Assembly: GCA_015847255.1 (NCBI GenBank)
Contig: JADLZK010007780.1
Location: 62,001-126,000, forward strand
Reading direction: 5' to 3'
Source: Hyparrhenia diplandra
Taxonomy: Eukaryota; Streptophyta; Magnoliopsida; Poales; Poaceae
Length of the DNA stretch: 64,000 nt
Shown here: piece by piece, positions 34,436 to 46,312 of the stretch
How positions within the stretch are numbered: position 1 is the stretch's first letter
Layout: each line of letters starts with the position of its first letter
Translations under genes and position numbers: made by a program
The notes under the pieces: model-generated
Seen by the model: the letters and a program-made list of their open reading frames with translations, nothing else
What the model was told of the DNA's origin: nothing
Database searches by the model: none

Positions 34436-37195
34436 ATGACCATGACCCGCCGCCTCCTGCCCCTGCTCCTGCTGCTGGCGCTGCTCCCTCCCCTGGCGTC
34501 GCCTGGTGCAGCGTCTGCACGCCCGGGCGCGGGGCAGGATTTGTGGGACAGTGCCCGGTGCTGGAGTACGGGCTGCCGCCGTTCGCCGCCGCGCTCCGTG
34601 CAGGCTGCCCCGTCTCGACGGAGGGGTACTCGCCCCCGGAGGAGGTGCGTGTCTCCGAGCCCCAGCTCCGGCCGTGTCTCTGGTTATCTCTAGTTGGGCC
34701 GCAAGATTAGTTCTTTCACGGGGGAGGGCGAAGCCGAATCGGGAGGTTCGGCGTACGGTTCCGGCGGATCTCACACTTGCGCGTGCGTTCCGATTCTCGT
34801 GTCGAGAAATTCCTGTGCTGTTCGTACTCCTTTGATTGATACTGTGTTGCTGTTTCCATCTCGGAAGATTAGTTTCCTTTGTTTACTTCACTGATTAGCG
34901 TGGATTCTCCTGGGGAGCCATGGGCAGATAATTTGGTTTCGGAGTTTTTACGGGATTATTAGAGGCGTCTGAATCAAAGCTTTGCTTTAGTAGATTGGTC
35001 TTCGTTCATTTTTCTTTTTAGATAGAGGATCGCTTTCTTTTGATCCCCTTCCCTTGTTGCTGACGGAATTTACATGTTCTTGTGTGTTTGCCAAGCATGA
35101 ATATAATTCAACTAGTCAACGCAAGAGTATCAAGAACAGTACGATGCGTGGCCTATGTTCTTGGTCCTTCGTTTTAGTTTCTAGTATAGTGTATTATTAG
35201 GGTTTGCGAAATCTGCATTTGTGCCCCTGACCTCCTGGTTCGTCAAAATATTGCCTTTCAAGAATTCATGGCTTGTGATTTGCAACTTTTATATAGGTTA
35301 ATTAAGGTATCAACTTTCCAGCGAATGAACTGTTCCCCTTATGTTATTTGTATATTTCTCAGATGTTTAAGCTTTGATGCACATGGTCCTAGTTGGAATG
35401 ACTCAAAAGTTCATTCAGTAGTGAATATCAGTGTAGCACCAGCTCTAATGGGAACACTCAGGACTAGTTTAAAGTCAGATGGTGCTACTAGGTAGGATCA
35501 GGGACCGGACAGATGTATCGGCTAAAAGTTAAATCCAGACCACTAAATGTTACTGTGTTCTTTTGATTCCAGCAAGAGGCGTAAAATGTGATAAGGGAGT
35601 ATCAAGATTATTTGCAAAGGAGAAATCAATACCATCAGTTGACTTTTATTGATTGGCCTGGAGTTTTATCGTAGTGTAGCTTAGCTTTTCATGGATCAGT
35701 TTGGATGTTTGGTGTCTAATATGGTATGAAGCTCACTTCGAATGTTTTGGCAGGTTATTAATGGGGAGGAACTTCTCAGGATGTTGGATGGCAAGGAAGA
35801 GCACACAGCTGTCCTTTTCTATGCATCATGGTGCCCTTTTCTCAAGAAAGAATCAGGCCAGTCTTCGATGACCTGAGCTCAATGTTTCCACGGGTTAAGC
35901 ACGTGGCTGTCGAAGAGTCCAACGCCATGAAAGCGTAAGACCAAAGATCTCATGTCCATGCTTATTACCTTTCATGGGCATTAAAATAGCTAATACCTGA
36001 AACTGAAACCTTTTTCCTTCTATAAATTGCAGCATTTTGTCGAGATATCATGTCCGTGCACTACCTGCCATAGTAATAGCTCGCAGCTCACGCGGTATTC
36101 TGGCCTCTTGGTTCGAAAAGATCTCGACTCCCTGGTCAACCTTTACACTGCTGCTACGTGGTAACGTATGTTACTCCTATTTGTAATCTTAAAAAAAAAA
36201 CTCGACCGGCGGTTAAGACTTGCTGCCACAGCTTTCAAATTAAGAAGAAAGTGCCTTCTCCCCCAGCGAGAAAACCTCGAACCCCCACTGCCATCCATAC
36301 ACGGTGGCCTTTCCGTCGCCTAAGTGAGTATTGGGCCGGGCCCTCAGTGCTTTGGCATGAGGATGGGCTTAGGGATTTTTTTTAACCCAGCCTGAAATTC
36401 TCTCCCAATGGGGAATCGAACTTAGGACCTGGGAGGTGCTGCCGGAGTGCCTAGACCAACTGATCTAGCATCCTTTGGCTCCTATTTATGATGAGATAAG
36501 CTTAAATCGATCTGTGTTGTTGTAGTATCAAACACTAGTTTTACCACACTGTATTGTTCTACTATTAGACCCAGTTACCCAGGGCCGCACCTTTTGATTT
36601 GTACAGATAGCATGCAAGCTCACTGATTCTAGTAAATTCAAAATATGGGAGGCTTTCTGTGCCAAGTTTTGTTGCTACTACCGTTATATTTCATTATCTT
36701 TGTTATACATGCTCAACTGTTTTTGGTTACTCACAAATTGAAACTTAGAATGTTATTGGGGGGAAAGAAAATAATAGTTTAGTTACTTTCCTTATTGAAT
36801 GAGAGTTGGCTTGATGCAGGTCAAGAACCAGTCGCATATATTGGTTCTCGGAAGTGGAGCGCAGCGCAAAGCACAGACTATGCTAAGATTTGGAGCAGCT
36901 CTATCAGTGAAACAGTGAAGCGAGAACCCTACCTAGCATTCAGTATCCTGTTTTTTTGCCTGAGGATATTCTTTTTCTTCTTCCCAAAGTTCTTTGCTCT
37001 TATCCAAGACTTCTGGGCTGAATACTACGAGCAAATCAACCTTGGAGTCCTTGCCAAACTGACGATGCTGTGGATGTGAGGAAGGTTTGGAGCAAGTTGA
37101 GGCTCATGGCTCAAGCTAAGAACGGTAGGATCTGGGCATCTCTAGCTTCGTGTCACTTGGTGGGCAATCTTCTCCGCGAGTTGCTGTTGGACTGA
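34436..37195 (+). CDS. APRL: 5'-adenylylsulfate reductase-like (APRL) protein, four exons, frameshifted
   Basis: Exons: 34436-34644, 35754-35934, 36033-36160, 36820-37195, all with GT..AG introns. Exon 1 encodes a signal peptide (RRLLPLLLLLALLPPLA) and, in a shifted frame, QCPVLEYGLPPFAAALRAGCP. Exon 2 has the thioredoxin-like HTAVLFYASWCPF, then RPVFDDLSSMFPRVKHVAVEE in a second frame. Exon 3 has ILSRYHVRALPAIVIA, then the GSKDLDSLVNLYTAAT frame. Exon 4 has PVAYIGSRKWSA, a membrane segment (YLAFSILFFCLRIFFFFFP) and the C-terminus VDVRKVWSKLRLMAQAKN. APRL proteins are secretory-pathway thioredoxin-fold membrane proteins with a single active-site Cys (WCPF); their role is poorly known. At least five 1-base shifts, yet sequence between them is family-like. 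Confidence 0.85.
36191..36478 (-). mobile_element. tRNA-derived SINE in APRL intron 3
   Basis: On the minus strand the 5' end reads a tRNA-like region with box A-like GATCAGTTGGTCTAGGCA (about 36449-36466) and box B-like AAGTTCGATTCCCC (about 36411-36424). It ends in a T-run (A residues at 36191-36200 on +), as in p-SINE1/Au-type plant SINEs. TSD CTCCTATTT at 36174-36182 and 36479-36487. Confidence 0.82.
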
Positions 37196-38168
37196 TGGGT
37201 TCGACCATCTAACAGCGACAAAACAAGAGAACATGCTGATTCATTGAATTGCACTAGACGCAAGTAGCTCCTGCAAGGCTGTAAACTCACATGAGCATAT
37301 TGAGACAGATAAAGGTCTCTGGCTCTCTGCTCAGAAACATACATCCTGTTTGTAGCATGTAAATCTTAGGGATACCGTGGAGCCTTTGTAAATCATATTG
37401 TAACAGTAGTCGTCAGTGCCCCATAAGGCAGGCTTGCCTTTGGCAATGAAAATGCAGCATAAGTTTCTTCTTTCCCTCCCCTGAATACATGGTCAAATGT
37501 GCAGTTTTATAATGTAATCTGCAATGGTTAATGGACATCATCCAGTGATCAGTGTCATTTTCTGATGTCTTAGAATTTCAGTGTAGAAGTCTCTGTAGGT
37601 ACGGTTTGCTTCACCCACTCGGTTATTCTGACCTTGTTATTCTTGATTATTAATGGATGTTCGAACTTAAGACAATGCAAATTCAACTTCTTTACACGTG
37701 CTTGGACAATCGTAGACAGGATCTGCTCAGACTTTGATCAAAAAAAAGGTCATCCATCTGCATCTCCAGCTTTTCCTTGTTGACAAACCTCCTCATGGAC
37801 GTCAACATTAGAGATGCACTGTACTTGAGGGCAAGCCAACTTGTATTGCAAGATTCTTGTCAAAAAAAAAAAAAAAAAAAAACTTGTATTGCAAGATCAT
37901 CAACCAACTCTCTGAAGATGTCACATCAGGAAACAAAAGTCAGTCTCACATGTTGCCTCTCGCAGTTGCTTCACAAGGGCAGGAGAAATAGTGGCTGCTT
38001 AACTGCAGAGAAGACCATCAAAATCTTTCTTGTGAGCAGTATGCGGTGGACATTTGTTTAGAAAAATGCAGGGTAGAGCATGTCAATAGAGGAGTATGAA
38101 ATAATGTAAGAAATGAAAAACTCAGGATACAAGACCTTATTATCACTCTTAATTGCCACCAATTAAAC
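37196..38168. other. APRL 3' UTR and flank
   Basis: Likely APRL 3' UTR to about 37460 (GCAATGAAAATGCAG). No second gene seen. Confidence 0.45.
37855..37880 (+). mobile_element. Poly(A) micro-insertion with 17-bp TSD
   Basis: Insert TCTTGTC plus about 19 A, flanked by AACTTGTATTGCAAGAT at 37838-37854 and 37881-37897, exact. Confidence 0.8.
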
Positions 38169-40205
38169 AGACAAGTTAGAAGATTATGTTTCACACAAGC
38201 AGTAGTACAACAAATTAAATTGACAGAAAAATATATGAACCAAGCAGTTATTTCAAGAAACATAGTAATTCGCCAAGCTGTAGGAGTTTATACGCCATTA
38301 GGAAGCCAGTCCTATAAATCAGTAATATGCTTTTGTCCTATAAATCAGTATAGGCAAAGTATGCGGTTGACATGTCAGAAGAAATACCACTAAAGAATAG
38401 ATGAGGTGTTGAGGCGAAATTGGGTGATTTATGATCTTGTACAGCCCAAACAATAACACCAGAACCAGATCAGACCATTTGGCTACCAATAGCTCTACTC
38501 CTAGGATTGCAAGTGTTGAACCCTGGAGTTTACCTATGTGTGAAACAACAACGTACGTAATAAAGAAATTGAAATGAGAATAATAGGGAAAAGTAGTGTC
38601 TTATACAGGCTTCTAGCATTCCATGAATAACAGGCCTTTTGCAGATACAAGGCATGGCTTATCAGTCATCAGATTATTTCAGTTACAAGCCTTCAGGGGA
38701 TAACATTAACATCACGTAGTCACTGGCAAGATCACTACCGACCTGTAGTGGTGCTTCTGTGCTTGCTTGTGCGACTCCAGCAGCCACATGCACATGACCT
38801 GTCGGCTCCTGACTGTCTTAATTGGATGAGAATATATGAAACCCTTATATATTTCTGAAAAAAAGATACGTATAGTGTTCAGGGTAGGCAATCAGATAAA
38901 CCTTGAACCTTTATTATGCGTCTCCTGTTAGGAGAGGCCCAACATCTAGACTGGCATATTGAATTGTTCATCAGTTGAGCTAGCCTCCTTCGTAGCTTTG
39001 TCGGCAACGCCATCGTCAGCAGTGTCTTTGTTTTCCTGTTGCCAACAGAAAGGAAAAGGTCAGGCTGCAGCAAATTAAACCATCATCAGCGCATATAAAG
39101 TTCCACCATAACTCTTGGTGCATGCTTCTGCACACTCAGTGATCAGGGAAAAGACGGATAAACCTTTCCTCGTAAACTCCACCCACAAAACCAGCTACAG
39201 TATATCATCTTGGAAAAGGATGAAAAGACCTGAATTTTTTTATCTAACAGAAGAAAAGGATGGGATCCTAGCATTGCAGATGTTATGGGCATGTTTGGTC
39301 TCTCGTAGCTCTTTATGCTACCTTCTAGATCTAAATTGTACAAATATAAACACACTGATTCCCCTCTCGTATTACATCGCAATCATTCAGAATTTCAGAA
39401 ATGTTGCCACACTAAATTTTTAGGGAACTGGGGAAGTATTCGCCAGTTCAACAACCATAGAAAAACAAGAGTGCATGTTCCTACTTATTTTCTATCCATG
39501 TAACCAGTACTAACTAATTACGTACCACCTTGTCCTCCTTTGAGCCTCTGCTTTCATCATAGCTTTCAGAGGAACCATTCAGCTGCAAAAGGAAATTACG
39601 AAAAAGGGCAGTCAAGTCAATGAAAAGCATGAGCGAAAGTCACCTATCATACTATGTAGGCCAGACATTCTGCAAGTAGGTAATTTAAGTATCTCAATAT
39701 GGAGCTATTACTTACTTTCAAGTTCCCCAAGTTTGCTGACAAGACCTCATTTGTGTCCTCTCCATTTCCTTTGTTCGCATCATTTTCGGTAGCATCTTGA
39801 AGCTGAAATTAAAAGATTTAAATATATTGTACAGTAAGTTTACATGCAACAGATATTACAAAATATAATGCAGAAAGGCAATTAGCCCCAAATTCTTTTA
39901 AGCTAAGTGAAACATCTTCCTGCTGGTTCTTAAGGGTGGTCCTCAGCTCTTGGAAATCCTGGACAAGGCAATATTTTCCAAAATAACTTAATCTGAATAT
40001 GAAAGTCACAAACTTTTTACAGGATGCAGAAGTTATGCTTACAGAACGAAGCTGCTCTATTTCATTATTGAGTGCACTCTTGATGTCAGAGAGTTCCTGC
40101 AAGATAGATTAAGTGGTAAATAAAACTTCCATGCAACCTAAAAGAAGTAGGTTGCTAGCTTAAGCTTAGGTAGCTTTGATCAGCCTCAAGGTGCAACACT
40201 TTTTA
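38169..40205 (+). repeat. Segmental duplication copy A
   Basis: Direct copy of 58995-61768 at high identity (for example the 39115-39423 and 60392-60700 stretches). It lacks about 380 bp present at 59800-60190 of copy B, and has no Stowaway MITE at the position where copy B has one. The right edge is at ACACTTTTTAGTGTTACACTT. Confidence 0.92.
38946..40096 (-). pseudogene. Truncated copy of the coiled-coil gene (exons 5-9 only)
   Basis: Exon-like blocks with conserved splice sites at about 40043-40096 (ELSDIKSALNNEIEQL), 39890-39960 (ELRTTLKNQQEDVSLSL), 39715-39805 (ENDANKGNGEDTNEVLSANLGNLK), 39530-39585 (LNGSSESYDESRGSKED) and 38946-39035 (ENKDTADDGVADKATKEASSTDEQ). Exons 1-4 of the intact copy are absent. 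A deletion just after DEQFN removes the normal last codons, replacing them with NMPV and a TAG. Without a promoter or start it should be non-functional. Confidence 0.85.
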
Positions 40206-42021
40206 GTGTTACACTTTATATGTGGCATTAGCACATAAGCTTTGATCCGCATTGCGGAGCCCCTCAGCCATTCTTTGAAAACAATAAGTGCCAAAAGGAG
40301 TGATGAAACTTGTTTTTTCTTCATCTTCTTTCTTCATCCAGATTTGATGATAGCCGGAGAAACAATCTAAGAAACTCAACATTTCACTCCCGGCAGCTTG
40401 ATCAACTAAAGTGTCAATTTTTGGGAGGGGGAAGTTGTCTTTTGGGCAAGCTTTGTTTAAATATGTGAAATCTATGCACATTCTCCATTTCAAATTCTTC
40501 TTTCTCACCATGACTATTTTTGCTAGCCAAGTTGTGAATCGTACTTCTCTTATCACCTTTGCATTTAAGAGTCTTTTGTACTTCTGCTTTTGTAGCAATT
40601 GTTCTATCTTTGAAAATCTTTCTTAGCTTTTGTTTCTTTGTCTTGTAACTTGGGTCAATGTTGAGCTTATGTTCGATAATGTCTTTGCTCACTCCTTCCG
40701 TGTCTTTTGCTGACCATGCGAAGACATCTTGATAACTTTTCAGAAAATTCATGAGTTTATTTTCTTCTTCTTCAGAGAGGTCTGAACCAATGGTTACTTT
40801 TCTGCCAGGAATCGCAGGATCAAGTGTTATGCTTTTGGTTTCTTTCTCTCGTGCAAGTTTTGACTTCCTTTTGAGGCTTCACATTTTCTCGCTTTCTTCT
40901 TTCTCTTCTTCTTCTTCGATTGTGAGAATGTTCCTTTGTGCTAGTATGGAGTCTTTTTAATACATCTTGCTTCTATTTGATCTCCGTGAATTGTTATTGT
41001 TCCATTGATTGCCGGTACTTTCATGCGAGGTAAGAATAGTTGATCGCGACGCCTAAGGCGTTTAAGCTTCCTCTTCCAAGTATTGCATTGTAATCGACTA
41101 TGCATTTCCACCACATCAAAAGCAATTTGTTTACGTCCTCGCGTTGTTGATCTGCTCCAAATGAGACTGGTAGGACAATTCTTCCAATTGAGTTTATTCT
41201 TCGACCTCCAAATCCAACTAATGGGTATTTCGCTCTTCCCAAACTTTTTCTATCGATTTGCATTGCATCAAAAGTTTTGGAGAATAGAATTTTTTTGCTG
41301 AACTTCCTCCATCAACTAGAATTTTTGAAACTAACCAACCATCTATATTTGCTTCGATGACCATTGCATCCATGTGTGGATAATCTTTGAGTTTCTTGTC
41401 TTTTTCTCGTGGAAAGTGATTGGTTGATGAGACCATTTTGTCTTTTTGAATGAGCTTTCCATTGATATTGAATTGACTCTTTGGAAGTAGAAGCTTTTTT
41501 CGTTGTTTGTTTCATACTCCATGCTATTTACTCTTGATATTGTCAATATTCGACCTCCCGCTTGGTATTATGGTGTTTGCTGTTGTTGAAGTTGCCGGGG
41601 AATTGTTGACTTGATTGTTTGTCATATTAATTGCCACAGAAGCTTTGGGTTGTTGATTTGGCGTTTGTCCCCATTGGGGTGGTATCACTGACAAAGGTTG
41701 ACAATTGTAAATTGGTGGTGGTCCTTGCAACATTTGCCGGGTTGATGCTTGGATTGTAGTATCCTTGACTTTGAGATGTTCCCGCTTGAGTTAGGTGGTT
41801 GATGATTGATCTTTGGTTTTGCAAAGTTTTGTTTTCTTGACACTTCTCTCCCGGGATCCAAGATTTGGCACTATGACATATGCAAGGTAAGTATGCCATA
41901 CTTTATCCCTACCCGAGAAGGCAACCTTACATATGCCTTGGTGAGGAAACCAACCACCACTTGAGTGACCAAGAGAGTACCATTTGAGGAACATTAAGTT
42001 TTTCTTTTGAAAACATTGCAA
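40206..42021 (-). mobile_element. Ty3/gypsy fragment (gag, protease, RT start), decayed
   Basis: Reading leftward: gag-like pieces (42021-41524), aspartic protease with ILVDGGSSA (about 41310-41330) and NAILGRGSLNALGVA (about 41040-41085), then reverse transcriptase (VRKKNLKWRMCIDFTYLNKACPKDNFPLP, about 40430-40510; FSGYHQIWM; GLRNA). The sequence stops before the RT catalytic YxDD, at the boundary with duplication copy A. The DGGSSA protease motif and RT sequence fit a Tat-type lineage. Several frame changes; dead. Confidence 0.85.
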
Positions 42022-42302
42022 AATACTCCAACATGAAACTTGTGAAGAATGAGAAAACTAGTGCTCAAATCAAAGGTGGTCTATCCTCACTACTAAGGAC
42101 AAGGAAGAAAGTCATATGACCCATGAAGTACTAAGGTAACAAGGGTGAGTTTTTCAACATGGCTAAGTTTTCCATTCAAGGAGAAGTCTTTTGTTGTGCA
42201 CATAGTACTTTGGAAATGTGAAGCATAGTAGTAACCCCTGATCCACCGTGACTAAGTTTTAATTCCTTATTCGGGACCTAACAAGGGTTAAGCTTGGGGA
42301 TC
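42022..42302 (+). mobile_element. Gypsy 3' internal fragment ending in a polypurine tract
   Basis: Ends AAGGGTTAAGCTTGGGGATCT immediately before the TGTTGACGG start of an LTR, as in the 3' end of plant gypsy elements. It is oriented opposite to the neighbouring gag-pol fragment, so it belongs to another insertion. Confidence 0.5.
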
Positions 42303-43290
42303 TTGTTGACGGTGCAAACACCCCTATTTTATATCATCAACACATTTGCCAACATTCTCGATTTAAGAGGAAGAACAACATTTCATGAACATATTTCACC
42401 CAATAACTAGTTCTAGTTGTACCGAGTATTCCTCTCGCATGACTTTGCAAATAGGACGAAAATGACACGCTTCCGCAAATTGACCCACTTCGCCAAACAA
42501 GGCAAAAGTGTGCCATGTCACCGCCATGTCACCAATCCGTGGGAGAACAAGGGGAGCATCCCCGATTGGTCCGTCAAGACGCCACATGGATCCGTAATGT
42601 ACAAAATATTCGTCACAACAAGTTTCCAACGCAAGACGCAGTAAAACCGATAGTGGGACCAACATCTCCATCACCAGGAGAAGGCCCACATGTCATGGAC
42701 CAACTTCGGCCGAAGTGGGTCAACTTCGGCCGAACAGGCCCACTCCTTCCCCCGACATCCTCCCACATCTACCACATTGTCCACGGATCTGTTTATCTCA
42801 TCCGTTGGTTCTAAGGCGGTTTATCCAAGGGCCAAGAAGGTGGATCACGAGGATCGATGATGTGGCGCTAGAGTAGCCCCTACTCCACCTTGGGCTATAA
42901 ATACCCTCTGCCCCCTCTCAATTGAGAGTGTGGAGTGGAATATGAGTGTGTGTGTGAAGTGGAAGTGAGAGCAAAGCAGTAGTAGGATAGTCTAGTGTGG
43001 GAGTTAGAGTTGAGTCGAGCTGCACTCAGGATTCTAGAGCTGGTCTTTAGGAGTCTGGTATAGCTCTAGTTATCTTTTCTCCATAGCATCAACAACATTT
43101 GCGAGTAACATTAGCATAGAATCATCTCGGCTCACAGAATTTGTCGCAAGACTACTACCTAAATCTTAGTCCAATTTACTACTCTCCACACAAGTCTTAC
43201 TTGGTACCAGAACAAGAAACACACAACTACGGCTCCTCTCATTCTCCCGAGATCAGCAGCTCCTTTGCTTTGTTTGCACACACTTCACTC
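42303..43290 (+). mobile_element. Gypsy-type LTR, plus orientation
   Basis: Begins TGTTGACGGTGCAAACACCC and carries a TATA box (GGCTATAAATACC, about 42892-42904) followed by a CT-rich leader and TGTGGAGTGGA. Right end set by eye near TTTGCACACACTTCA; uncertain. No partner LTR in the window. Confidence 0.6.
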
Positions 43291-44047
43291 TGAAGTAGAT
43301 ACCAAAACCCCAGTCAGTAGTGTACGGTGACCAAAATTGAATAACAGGGTCAACGATCAGATAATAAGTAAACTGAGCTAATGAAAAAACAAAGTAAAAA
43401 CTAATCAATACCAACTACTACTATAATGTTTATAAGTATGTTGTCGTTACTAAGTATTTTGCTAAAGCCCTTTACACTACACAAGGAAACTGAGCTAATG
43501 AAGAAAAAAAAGATTCAACCAAATTGTCCTTTTTATCTAATAAAAAAACATTGTACAATAACATATAATCTTTTTACCGAAATGCATATGTTAGAATTTG
43601 AGGTAGTATAAAGTGAATAGTTTAGGAAAACCACCTCGAAGCTCGATGTTGTCCCACCGATCCTCCCAATCTCATACGAATCGCGCTCGGATCTATCAAA
43701 GATTCTTGTTAGAGATTCTACAACAAGAATGAAAATGTCTTTGTCATTTAGTAGACAAAACAAAGACTTTGTAGGAGTCAAACGTTGGGTAGAGTAATCA
43801 AATAATGGATAACCATCAAAAATAAAGACTTAAGTTTAATTTCACTCACAATCCCATCAAATCCCACCCTAGAGGTGCAAAGAAACTGAAGTAACATAGT
43901 CAGAGAGAGCAGTGTGCAGCAAGAAGGATAAGAAAGATACTCGCTACTTGACTTCCTTCAGATTTTTAACCTATACAATAGCAAAACAAATACAACGAGT
44001 CCAATTAGTCTAAAACAGTCCATTTAAATCGAAACACATAAAAAGGT
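43291..44047. other. Intergenic, no gene seen
   Basis: AT-rich; nothing recognised. Confidence 0.4.
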
Positions 44048-44770
44048 TTAGATTGTACTAGTCAACAAAGAGTACTTACAAGAATCCGTGTGATTAAGGA
44101 AATTTCGGACCAAATTAAAAGCTTCTCCAAGATCAGTGCCATAGATCCCACGATTGTAAGTATCCATGAGTTTTGTGACACCGGCTATGTTGCTAGCCCA
44201 ACCATGGTAATTTTGGTTACTCAAAAGATTTCTCCAATTAAAATTGTAGGGCCACTCAAGCTTTATTATCATCTTGTCTAATATAAAATAGTTCTCCAAA
44301 CGATCTAGCGAAGACATTAGACAAGGGTGATCAATGAGGAAGGTGCGATCTCTTCTTATAAGATCCGGACAGTTGAGCAAAAGAGAAAGTAAATGGTCAA
44401 GCATACGGGGATGCCCTTGTATAGCTGGGTCAAGAAAGGTTGAATGGACAAGTTTCCAAACCTTCTCATAATCCTTCCGACCATGAATATGATTGTAATC
44501 GATGAAATTCCAAATTGGGATCAATTTTAAAATGTCCTTCATCGACCCGCATATCCTTCGGTTCAAATGACCCACCCCAACTAATGTTACAAACTTCATG
44601 CCCTTCATGGAATACAAGAACGAATAAAGCATGGATCACATATTGAGAAAAGCTATTTAAGAAGGGTACAAAAGTATCCTTCATATTTGGCTTGCACAAT
44701 TTTTTGTGGGAGGGACACATGGTCAAATAAACTCATAGCCTCATCAAGTATTTCATCCAATCGACGTTAA
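44048..44770 (-). CDS. KEN-domain-like (IRE1/RNase L-type C-terminus) remnant
   Basis: An uninterrupted 194-codon frame (44632-44048) carries PRMLDHLLSLLLNCPDL, LIDHPCLMSSLDRLENYFIL, WRNLLSNQNYHGW and TDLGEAFNLVRNFLNHTDS. The order (HP-x-LMSS-x-xR..., then LxxVRNxxNH) resembles the kinase-extension nuclease domain of plant IRE1-like or KEN-only proteins (HPFFW...; DLLRxIRNxxHH). It lacks the usual C-terminal FPxLxxxVY segment and the key motifs are only approximate. Upstream, a different frame (DEAMSLFDHVSLPQKIVQAKYEG) seems to continue the gene to about 44770. Could equally be another grass-specific family. Confidence 0.4.
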
Positions 44771-45298
44771 TGCATCACCACAGTTGGCATACATATGAGA
44801 ACTTTCGACTAGGTGAGGGATGCAAATGGGCAAGGATCCTACAAGCCAAAAAAAGATTGTAAGGGACAACATTGTCTAAAGAAAGAAAAATCAACAAAAC
44901 AATGTTGATACACAAAGGTTTGGTGTAACACATTGCTCCTTTATCTACATGTAAAAAAATATCCTTCAAAGTCTCATAAAGAAACACTTAAAGGCAAGCA
45001 GCGCAAACTAAATGAGCTTTTATTGATATCACCTAAACTATAGAAATCATTAGTAATCCAAAGATAAAAGTTCAGTGAATAGTAAATTAATGCATCATCC
45101 TAAAACCTTTGTTATCTAGTTACAATACAGATGTATCTAGTTTCAATGCATCATCCCAAAACATTCTAGAAGCAATATTACATAAGCATTTTTTTATCTA
45201 GTTTCAATACGAGGTAATCGGGAGAAAAAAAAAGTCACAAACAAGTTTCTAAAACTTTGTTTCATTGATGCTAGAGTGAAGAAAATGCTCTATGTCCG
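44771..45298. other. Intergenic, no gene seen
   Basis: AT-rich; GTTTCAATGCATCATCC-like words recur (45080-45200). No gene supported. Confidence 0.35.
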
Positions 45299-45417
45299 AC
45301 ATTTTCATATCCTAAAGTGACTTGTTTCAACTTTTTAATTGTGTTCAAAGAAAAGGAAGCAACAAGTAGCGTGTAACACATTTCAACTGCTCGTAGATTC
45401 CGATAATAGAAGTATTA
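45299..45417 (+). repeat. Tandem unit 1, preserves the empty site of the 7-kb CACTA
   Basis: ATTTTCATATCCTAAAGTGACTTG... AATTGTGTTCAAAGAAAAGGAAG CAACAAGTAGCGTG corresponds to a second unit split by the CACTA element (45648-45711 plus 52774-52860). Here the AATTGTGTTCAAA junction is uninterrupted. Confidence 0.8.
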
Positions 45418-45630
45418 GGCACTCACAATGCACTCTACCGTATAGTCTAAGCTTATTTATTATCTTCATATTTATTGCATTTTACCGATGTGGCGTTGAT
45501 GTGACAAGATATTTATTGAAAGAGAGGGAGAAAAAGCAAGACTCCAAGTCTTATTTGGACTCCAAGTCCACGATACCCTAGGTAATAAATAGTTTTAGGC
45601 TCCATAATAGAGTCCGCATTGTGAGTGCCC
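45418..45630. mobile_element. Tourist-type MITE, TTA TSD
   Basis: TSD TTA at 45415-45417 and 45631-45633. Ends GGCACTCACAATGC and GCATTGTGAGTGCCC pair; inner TAAGCTTATTTATT / AATAAATAGTTTTA also pair. Same end family as the element at 53412. Confidence 0.85.
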
Positions 45631-46312
45631 TTAAGAATAGCAGTCACATTTTCATATCTTAAAGTGACTTGTTTCATATCTTAAAGTGACTTGTTTCAAT
45701 TTCAATTGTGTCACTACAAGAATATCGATTTTTTATGACAAAACGACCTCATGACGGGGCCTAAAATCGTCAATAATGTGCCATAATACGACGAAAAAAC
45801 TCGTTGCCGTCACAAAATGCAAGCACTATGACTATTTGTGACGCCGAAAAAATGGTCGTCACATTATACTACCCCGTTTCATCATATATTGTGGGCGTAG
45901 GGCACCCATGCGGCAGGGGTGTTTTATGATGCCAAATTTGGGTGTTTTGTGACACGAATTCACTGTCACGTAAAATAAATAGCAAAAAAAAAAAAAAAGC
46001 CAAAACAAATATGGGGAGTCTCAACCCAGACGGACGGGATGGAGGTTTCGCGCCTTGACCATTGCGATACGTGGGAACATTCGTCCAGAGTGTAGTATAC
46101 AGTGATAAAATTCGTGACTAGAGTCGGGTTGACCATGGGCCCCATCTGTCAGTCACTCTATCCTTATTCACCGCGCCACATTAACGTTTGCCACCCCACC
46201 GTCACACCGTCACATTCACTCCCCTCCTCTCCTCTCGATTCACCGCTCCCCTCTCCTAGGGGTTTCGCCGCCGCCGCCAGCCCAGCCCACTCCCCGCCTC
46301 CGCCGACCGCCA

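Noticed and set aside
36400..36478. tRNA-like sequence
   Set aside because: Box A and box B-like motifs belong to a SINE with a TSD and a 3' tail; no intact tRNA fold or acceptor end.
39115..39423. 102-codon plus frame, conserved at 60392-60700
   Set aside because: The conservation comes from segmental duplication. It lies antisense to introns and exons of the coiled-coil gene, and changes between copies do not favour protein conservation.
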